The position numbers were made by a program, and so were the translations under genes. Shown piece by piece: positions 1 to 3,922 of a DNA stretch of 6,990 bases. Under the pieces are notes generated by a model. The model made no database searches, was not told the DNA's origin, and saw only the letters and a list, made by a program, of their open reading frames with translations. Position 1 is the stretch's first letter; every line of letters begins with the position of its first letter. Source of the DNA: Desulfotomaculum sp. GTDB lineage: Bacteria; Bacillota; Desulfotomaculia; Desulfotomaculales; Nap2-2B. The DNA lies in assembly GCA_003445555.1 (NCBI GenBank), contig DMDI01000215.1:1-6990 (forward strand), in the 5' to 3' direction.

Positions 1-773
1 TTAAATTGTCCGTCTAATTCATCCAGGGCTGCCGCTAGCTGCCGGTAATTCGAGGTAAAAGTTTCCTCATTTTCCGGGCTGATTTTAACCAGGGCCTCTT
101 TAATGTTTGCCGCTTGTTGTTTCGCCCGCACTGGGTCCAGCCAAATATGAGGGTCGTATAGACCATGTTCATACGCATGCTCATGATTATGTTCATCCTC
201 AGATTTATCTTCAAGGGTTATTGCTTTGGGTTCATGGCCTGTTTCCGGCGCCTCCTTTTTTGTCGTCTTTTCTTCCGCGGCCCATTTTAATAAATTAATG
301 CCGGAAGAGGTGTCAACCAGGATACAGTCTGTTTCCTTAAAGGTGGCGGATACTTTATCCAACCATGGTTCCATACCGGCGCCGTTATAAATAAAAAGGC
401 CGGCTTTTTGCAACTCCATCAAGTCTTTAGCCGCGGGCTCCCAATCGTGCGGTTCAGCATTAGAGGGAACCAGCTGCCGGACGATAATTTTATCGCCGCC
501 AATTTGGCGGGTAAAATCATACAAGGGATAAATACTGGTGTAAACAATGGGCTTAGGAGGCTTATTTGTTTCGGTTGAGGTGGGACTAACCCTGGGTTGT
601 CCACAGCCCGTAATAAAAGTCAGAAAAAATAACCCGGTCAGGCAAGATAAAAGAACGGACCAAAAGCTTTTTTTCTTTAACCTCCTAAGCGTTCTTTTCG
701 GCCCTTCAACCCCCTTTGCTTGTTTCCTTTTATTAATCAGGTTGTTATTCATGGCGGTTACGTTAACTTTCAT
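1..773 (-). CDS. znuA: Zinc ABC transporter substrate-binding lipoprotein, ZnuA/AdcA type (3' end outside window)
   Basis: This is the extracytoplasmic metal-binding component of a zinc ABC importer. I translated 257 codons from the ATG at 771-773 with no stop, so the C-terminus lies beyond position 1. Residues about 36-57 form a hydrophobic segment ending in a lipobox (FITGC, Cys57), so the protein should be a membrane-anchored lipoprotein. The mature part has the cluster A-1 pattern: YPLYDFTRQIGG near residue 82, EPHDWEP with probable ligand His109, NGAGMEPW near 130, and DPHIWLDP with probable ligand His209. A His/acid-rich loop (residues about 180-203, including HNHEHAYEH) lies between these ligands, which is typical of zinc rather than manganese binding proteins. 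The start overlaps the upstream regulator gene by 11 bp and has a purine-rich ribosome site (AAGGAAAGGGG) inside that gene, so the two are probably translationally coupled. The permease and ATPase genes probably follow outside the window. The charged region before the signal core, about 35 residues, is unusually long. Another ATG at 750-752 is in frame but has no visible ribosome site. Confidence 0.9.
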   Translation of the reverse strand, partial: MKVNVTAMNNNLINKRKQAKGVEGPKRTLRRLKKKSFWSVLLSCLTGLFFLTFITGCGQPRVSPTSTETNKPPKPIVYTSIYPLYDFTRQIGGDKIIVRQLVPSNAEPHDWEPAAKDLMELQKAGLFIYNGAGMEPWLDKVSATFKETDCILVDTSSGINLLKWAAEEKTTKKEAPETGHEPKAITLEDKSEDEHNHEHAYEHGLYDPHIWLDPVRAKQQAANIKEALVKISPENEETFTSNYRQLAAALDELDGQF

Positions 774-1230
774 TTTTCCCCTTTCCTTCTCTTTTTAGCC
801 CTTCCTCTCTTACTTCTTTACAGGACAAACAGTAACCGTAAAGCTCCAGGGCGTGTCCAATCACCGTAAACCCCCTTTGTTTGGCGGCTTTTAAATTCTG
901 CTCGTTTACCAGGCATCCTTCCAGGCAGTAATAACAACCGCATTTAAGGCAAATCAGGTGGTGATGGTGGGGGATGTTAACCTCAAAACGACTGGTTTCT
1001 TTACTCCTCAAATATATTTGTTGTACCATTCCTAAATCTACCAGTAGGGTAAGGTTGCGGTAAACCGTATCCGGACTTATATCCGGGTATTTTTGCCGTA
1101 TCTTTTCCCATATTTCACTGGCCTTGGGCGCCAACGGTGCTTCGGCTAAAGCTTCTATGATTGCCCGGCGCTGAGGGGTAATTTTATAACCGTTTTGTTT
1201 TAATTGCTGGATAAAAAATTTGTCATACAA
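763..1230 (-). CDS. zur: Fur-family metal-responsive repressor, probably zinc sensor Zur
   Basis: A 155-residue protein of normal length for the Fur/Zur/PerR family. Residues 1-80 form the winged-helix DNA-binding domain, with the recognition-helix block SPDTVYRNLTLLVDLGMV at about 52-69. Residues 81-140 form the dimerisation and metal domain, with HHHH at 88-91, CxxC at 94-97, HALELYG at 126-132 and CxxC at 134-137. The paired CxxC motifs are the usual structural zinc site. Coupling to a zinc-binding lipoprotein gene favours Zur over Fur or PerR, but this is inferred from context. Three extra cysteines (99, 102, 106) lie where most relatives have CGKVIEFED-like residues. The start is TTG at 1228-1230: an in-frame TAG lies six codons upstream, and the AGGAG at 1243-1247 gives a 12-nt spacer, which is rather long. 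The ATG at 1224-1226 is in another frame. The gene is first in its operon, and an operator over its transcription start suggests autoregulation. Confidence 0.9.
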   Translation of the reverse strand: MYDKFFIQQLKQNGYKITPQRRAIIEALAEAPLAPKASEIWEKIRQKYPDISPDTVYRNLTLLVDLGMVQQIYLRSKETSRFEVNIPHHHHLICLKCGCYYCLEGCLVNEQNLKAAKQRGFTVIGHALELYGYCLSCKEVREEGLKREGKGKNES

Positions 1231-1246
1231 TTTTAAGTAAAGCTCC

Positions 1247-1268
1247 TAAATAAGTTTATTCTTATTTA
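1247..1268. promoter_or_regulatory. Inverted-repeat operator, putative Zur box
   Basis: TAAATAAG (1247-1254) and CTTATTTA (1261-1268) are perfect 8-bp inverted arms separated by TTTATT. The site lies directly downstream of the -10 element of the regulator gene. AT-rich dyads of about 19-23 bp are typical of Fur-family operators, although this one does not match the classic Fur, PerR or Bacillus Zur consensus exactly. The half-site TTATTTAAG (1262-1270) is repeated exactly at 1287-1295, across the edge of the -35 element, so a second repressor dimer could bind there. The role in autoregulation is inferred from position. Confidence 0.6.
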
Positions 1269-1270
1269 AG

Positions 1271-1299
1271 ATTAAACTATATTTTTTTATTTAAGTCAA
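1271..1299 (-). promoter_or_regulatory. Sigma-A-type promoter of the zur-znuA operon
   Basis: On the minus strand there is a -35 element TTGACT (1294-1299), a 17-bp AT-rich spacer, and a -10 element TTTAAT (1271-1276). Both hexamers are close to TTGACA and TATAAT, and the spacing is optimal. Transcription should start near 1262-1265, giving a leader of about 33 nt before the TTG start. The likely start site falls inside the inverted repeat at 1247-1268, so a bound repressor would block RNA polymerase. This is seen directly in the sequence, but transcription itself is an inference. Confidence 0.7.
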
Positions 1300-1427
1300 G
1301 CCTAAAATTTTTCCCTATATATAAAGGTAAAGGTATTTTGTTTTATGGAATAATTTTTCTTGGTAAGTATATAAACTTTTGTTAAGATAAGAGTAACTAA
1401 AACAGGTAAAGGTAGGCCAAGCCCGGA

Positions 1428-1478
1428 GGATATAGGCATACCGCCTGTCCGTCAGGCTGGCAGGTAGGTAACCTATCC
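1428..1478. repeat. Imperfect palindrome / hairpin
   Basis: Nested complementary segments: GGATA (1428-1432) with TATCC (1474-1478), TACC (1439-1442) with GGTA (1463-1466), and GCCTG (1443-1447) with CAGGC (1453-1457). The right edge overlaps the left arm of the neighbouring inverted repeat by one base. The segment is more GC-rich than its surroundings. It may be a dispersed palindromic repeat, but copy number cannot be seen from one window. Confidence 0.4.
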
Positions 1479-1590
1479 TAGTACGATGATTCCAAAATAA
1501 CGCCCCCTCCCTAGCCCTCCCCCTTGAAGGGGGAGGGAAGGGAGGGGGTGGGTCGGTAATTGAAGCGATAATTACGAAACATTGTACTAG
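1478..1590. repeat. Small palindromic repeat element (MITE- or REP-like) with long inverted arms
   Basis: The 25-bp left arm (1478-1502) and right arm (1566-1590) are inverted copies, 19 of 25 positions matching by my alignment. The outer part is strongest: CTAGTACGATG against CTAGTACAATG read on the opposite strand. They enclose a long stem: CCCCCTCCC (1503-1511) pairs with GGGAGGGGG (1540-1548), and CCCTCCCCC (1515-1523) pairs with GGGGGAGGG (1529-1537), with a small internal loop and a very short apical loop. No protein is encoded. The arrangement resembles a non-autonomous palindromic insertion or a REP-type unit. No clear target-site duplication was seen. Confidence 0.5.
1529..1552 (+). 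other. G-quadruplex-prone tract
   Basis: Five G-runs of at least three (1529-1533, 1535-1537, 1540-1542, 1544-1548, 1550-1552) are separated by one or two bases. This fits the usual G3N1-7 quadruplex pattern with short loops. The same strand also forms the right side of the C/G hairpin, so the two structures would compete. Quadruplex formation is a prediction. Confidence 0.5.
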
Positions 1591-1679
1591 TAGGTATATA
1601 TTTTTAGGAAATTGTAGATTGAAGTTCAATTGTTGTTAGACTGTTGAGCTAATTGTTTGTCTTTTTATCTGCCGTTATC

Positions 1680-1750
1680 AACCTACACCCAAAGCCTGGT
1701 CTTGGGCGTAAGACCCGGGGTATCACGGGAGGGTAGGTTTTTGCTTTTGT
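1680..1750 (+). ncRNA. Candidate structured RNA or branched terminator, family unrecognised
   Basis: Closing helix AACCTAC (1680-1686) with GTAGGTT (1733-1739), followed directly by a T-rich run (1738-1752). Inside is a perfect 6-bp hairpin, GGTCTT (1698-1703) with AAGACC (1710-1715). An alternative stem, CCCG (1714-1717) with CGGG (1726-1729), shares two bases with that hairpin, so two folds could exclude each other. A GC-rich folded core ending in a U-tract looks like a riboswitch or attenuator expression platform, or the end of a small transcript. It matches no riboswitch class I could recall. The nearest downstream gene, tatA, starts about 350 bp away, so a cis-regulatory role is uncertain. 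No promoter upstream was identified with confidence. Confidence 0.3.
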
Positions 1751-1756
1751 TTTCGA

Positions 1757-1786
1757 TGGAAAAATATTTTAAGAAGGATTTTTCCA
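1757..1786. repeat. 9-bp inverted repeat (AT-rich hairpin)
   Basis: TGGAAAAAT (1757-1765) and ATTTTTCCA (1778-1786) are perfect inverted copies with a 12-nt loop. It lies between the candidate structured RNA and the GC-rich hairpin at 1826-1849. There is no T-run directly after it, so it does not look like a terminator. It could be a protein-binding site or part of a larger folded region. Confidence 0.35.
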
Positions 1787-1825
1787 ATGAAGGATGGGAC
1801 TTACACCCTCTAAAATCAGCTATCT

Positions 1826-1849
1826 TGCCCGGCCGCGCAGGCGCGGGCA
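1826..1849. repeat. GC-rich imperfect hairpin
   Basis: TGCCCG (1826-1831) pairs with CGGGCA (1844-1849). The inner CGC/GCG pairing leaves a left-side bulge and an apical loop of only 2 nt, so the top would probably open. This short GC-rich island lies in an otherwise AT-rich intergenic region. A perfect TACGG-TGT-CCGTA hairpin follows at 1893-1905. Neither has a T-tract. Function is unknown. Confidence 0.3.
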
Positions 1850-2081
1850 TAAAGGACCCCGGCGGAAAAAAAGAGTTGAGCAAATAATTGAGTACGGTGT
1901 CCGTATAATTCCCCGAAGTGGACAAGGCTTTAAAAATCAGCTTGGGTTTGGATTAGAGGAAGTTTTCAACATTTTTAACTCCTTTAATTACCCGAAAATT
2001 GTTAAAGAAAGCAGGATATTTAGTTTTTAATCACGAATTTATATACGATGAAAAATAAATAAACAAGACAACAAAGACAAA

Positions 2082-2087
2082 AAGGAG
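2082..2087 (+). promoter_or_regulatory. Ribosome binding site of tatA
   Basis: AAGGAG lies 8 nt upstream of the ATG at 2096-2098, an ideal Firmicute Shine-Dalgarno position. It fixes the tatA start. Confidence 0.8.
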
Positions 2088-2095
2088 AGATAGTT

Positions 2096-2323
2096 ATGTT
2101 CCCCAGTTTAGGTATGCCCGAGCTAATTTTAATTATCGTCCTGGCCCTGATTATTTTTGGGCCGCGTAAATTGCCTGAAGTAGGAAAATCTTTGGGTAAA
2201 ACCTTAGGTGAATTCCGGCGCGCTTCTATATCTTCCTTTGGGGAAGTGACCAAAGTAAAAGAAGAAATAAGCAATGAGGTTCAGCAAGTTAAAGAGGTAA
2301 TTAAGGAACCCCCTAAGGCATAG
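2096..2323 (+). CDS. tatA: Sec-independent (twin-arginine) translocase subunit TatA
   Basis: A 75-residue TatA/TatE-type protein. TatA oligomers form the passage or membrane-weakening assembly through which TatC-recruited folded proteins with twin-arginine signals cross the cytoplasmic membrane. The N-terminal transmembrane helix (about residues 7-22, [14 protein letters not shown]) is followed by the hallmark hinge [20 protein letters not shown] (21-40). A charged amphipathic and disordered tail of lysine and glutamate residues follows. Length and layout are normal for a small Firmicute TatA. No tatC is in this window. It ends with TAG, and a TAA two codons later would stop any read-through. 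The next gene begins 75 bp downstream with no terminator hairpin between, so co-transcription is plausible. The downstream secreted protein has an ordinary Sec-type signal without twin arginines, so it is not an obvious Tat substrate. Confidence 0.92.
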   Translation: MFPSLGMPELILIIVLALIIFGPRKLPEVGKSLGKTLGEFRRASISSFGEVTKVKEEISNEVQQVKEVIKEPPKA

Positions 2324-2398
2324 GCATAAATAAAGGAAATTAACTTTCATTTACTTAAAAAATAATCAACAAAAGCGTTTCGAAGGGACGTAAAGATA

Positions 2399-3922
2399 AT
2401 GGGGCTTGATTGGGTTCTCACCGGAATGGGGGCGGCCGGGGCAATAGCCGGTGTAATTGCCTGCCGCGGGCAAGCTCCGGTTACGATAAAGAAGGGGGAG
2501 TTTTGGAAGGTTGCCCTCATTGCGGCAGTTGGGGCGCTAATTTTATTTGCTTTAACCTATTTTCTCAGGTTGTCCTTTCCTTGGGGAGAGAAATTTTGCT
2601 ATGGGATTCTAATTGGGGCATTCACTGGCATACTGGCGGGAATATGCCTGGAACAGACAGGTAAAAAGACACCGTGGGCCTTACTGTGGACGGCAACTGG
2701 TCTTTCCTCCCTTGCCCTTTTTGGGGCCGGCCTGATTATTCTGCTTTTCGATGTTTGGTCTCAACCGGTACTGGGAGGATTTATTATTGGGGCGCTGTTG
2801 CCGGCGGTGCTTTACCGGCTGGTGCTACCGGCCCTTGCCGGTATAGAGCTTTGGGCTCTTTCAGCCACCACTGTTGGCGCTACCCTGATGCTGGCCACGT
2901 TTCGCTTTGACGCCGCGACAGATTATTTTTGGTGGCGGGCACCTTTACTGGTGCTTTTGGCTGCCTTAGCGGCTCAAACAGTAGGGGCGGCGGCGGCCCG
3001 GGAGGGGAAGGGGTTCGCTATGCCGGCGTTTATCGCTTCATTAATTACCCTTGGCTTAGTAGCTCTGTTTTCCTGGCGTCTCTTTCCCAACTGGTTACTC
3101 CTCTGGGTAGCTGTCGCCGGAGTAGGCACTTTTGCCCTGGCGGCGTGGCTTTTTTCTTCCTCTCCCGCCTCTATACCCGCCTCAGCCACTACGGCGCTGG
3201 GCGTAATGGCGTTTGCGGCTGTTGGATTCCGGCTCCTTGGGGGTTTTGGCATTGGCATGGGAATGCTTGCCGCCTGGCCTATCATAATTTCCGCGGTCGC
3301 CTCTTCCAGGCTGACCACGCCGGAGGCAAACGAGCGTCCGGAACCGGCTCATTCTTTGCTCTTGCTTCTTTTTATTGGTACAGGAATACTTTTTTACCGG
3401 TTGTTTTTGGAGCATAATGCCGCCGGGTTGCAGGGCCTGGATCTTTACCCTCATTATACCTTTGTTGCCCTTATCTTTGGCGCGGCGTTTCCTTTTATAC
3501 TCCTTTCCCTCTTTCCTTTGCCTCAATCACCCGGCCTCAGTTGGCGGTTAAGCGGTGCCCTGCTGGTAGGGGTTCTTGCCCTTATAGCGCCTTTAACCCT
3601 TTTGGTCCTTTGGGGATTTAAAGCGGCGTTAGGCTTTCTTGCCGGATCGGTTGCGGCTACGGTGTTCACCCTCTTTGCTTCAACGGAAACGCCCGGGATA
3701 AAAAAACAGGGTTGGGCCCAGGCAGCGATACTAGTGCTGGTAGCCCAGGTGTCGGCGGGAGAATTTTCGGGATTGCTTTCTGATTTTGTTCAACTGCCGC
3801 GCCTGACTAGGGTAATTATACTTGCCGTTATAGTAGTGGCCGGGCTTCTCTTGACCAAAGTATGGAGCTTTTTACACCGCCCGGCCCCCGGGGAGGGAAA
3901 AAGTGAGTATGCCCAGGATTAG
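2399..3922 (+). CDS. Polytopic integral membrane protein of unknown function
   Basis: A 507-residue, very hydrophobic protein that I cannot assign to a family. I count roughly 14-16 probable transmembrane segments, for example at about 37-57, 66-84, 94-117, 123-145, 180-200, 206-226, 231-252, 264-300 (two), 319-337, 353-374, 384-406, 408-427, 441-460 and 471-492. Charged residues cluster in short loops, the longest polar one at about 302-318. There is no ATP-binding motif, and no transporter or glycosyltransferase signature that I recognise. It starts with ATG after a modest GAAGGGA site (2381-2387, spacer about 11 nt). Its last 20 bp overlap the start of the A2M-like gene, which suggests translational coupling and a shared task at the cell envelope, for instance as a membrane partner of that secreted protein. 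This role is an inference from gene order only. The TAG stop lies inside the overlap. Confidence 0.85.
   Translation: MGLDWVLTGMGAAGAIAGVIACRGQAPVTIKKGEFWKVALIAAVGALILFALTYFLRLSFPWGEKFCYGILIGAFTGILAGICLEQTGKKTPWALLWTATGLSSLALFGAGLIILLFDVWSQPVLGGFIIGALLPAVLYRLVLPALAGIELWALSATTVGATLMLATFRFDAATDYFWWRAPLLVLLAALAAQTVGAAAAREGKGFAMPAFIASLITLGLVALFSWRLFPNWLLLWVAVAGVGTFALAAWLFSSSPASIPASATTALGVMAFAAVGFRLLGGFGIGMGMLAAWPIIISAVASSRLTTPEANERPEPAHSLLLLLFIGTGILFYRLFLEHNAAGLQGLDLYPHYTFVALIFGAAFPFILLSLFPLPQSPGLSWRLSGALLVGVLALIAPLTLLVLWGFKAALGFLAGSVAATVFTLFASTETPGIKKQGWAQAAILVLVAQVSAGEFSGLLSDFVQLPRLTRVIILAVIVVAGLLLTKVWSFLHRPAPGEGKSEYAQD
3891..3897 (+). promoter_or_regulatory. Ribosome binding site of the A2M-like gene, inside the upstream gene
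   Basis: GGGAGGG lies 5 nt before GTG (3903) and 11 nt before ATG (3909), both in the same frame. Either could initiate. The signal peptide is intact with both, and the difference is only two residues. The GTG has the shorter, more usual spacing. Confidence 0.6.

Larger units (their letters stand above)
1591..2079. other. Long intergenic region without a convincing gene
   Basis: About 490 bp before the tatA ribosome site. Short open frames exist here on both strands (up to about 80 codons), but none has a good ribosome site with a recognisable protein, and their composition does not look selected. The first two thirds hold the hairpins listed separately. From 1906 to 2079 the sequence is AT-rich with no clear inverted repeat. 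A tatA promoter is expected here, but no pair of -35 and -10 hexamers with good spacing was found. Confidence 0.5.

Noticed and set aside
1315..1629. A 104-codon minus-strand open frame across the palindromic element
   Set aside because: Its proline and glycine runs come only from the C-rich stem, it lacks a ribosome site, and the ends are low-complexity AT-rich sequence.
1680..1750. Known riboswitch (TPP, FMN, cobalamin, SAM, c-di-GMP, THF, NiCo) or T-box
   Set aside because: None of the conserved core sequences of these classes that I can recall is present.
1904..1909. A perfect TATAAT that might be the tatA -10 element
   Set aside because: No acceptable -35 lies 16-18 bp upstream, and it would leave a leader of about 180 nt.
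1657..2030. Short open frames of about 76-80 codons on both strands in the intergenic region
   Set aside because: No recognisable protein, no good ribosome sites, and they cross the hairpins. Composition looks random.
2340..2368. Possible promoter between tatA and the membrane protein gene (TTAACT, 17 bp, TAATCA)
   Set aside because: Spacing is right, but both hexamers are poor matches in AT-rich DNA, where such hits occur by chance.
2974..3526. Minus-strand open frames of about 114 codons inside the membrane protein gene
   Set aside because: Shadows of a strongly hydrophobic, GC-rich coding sequence on the plus strand.
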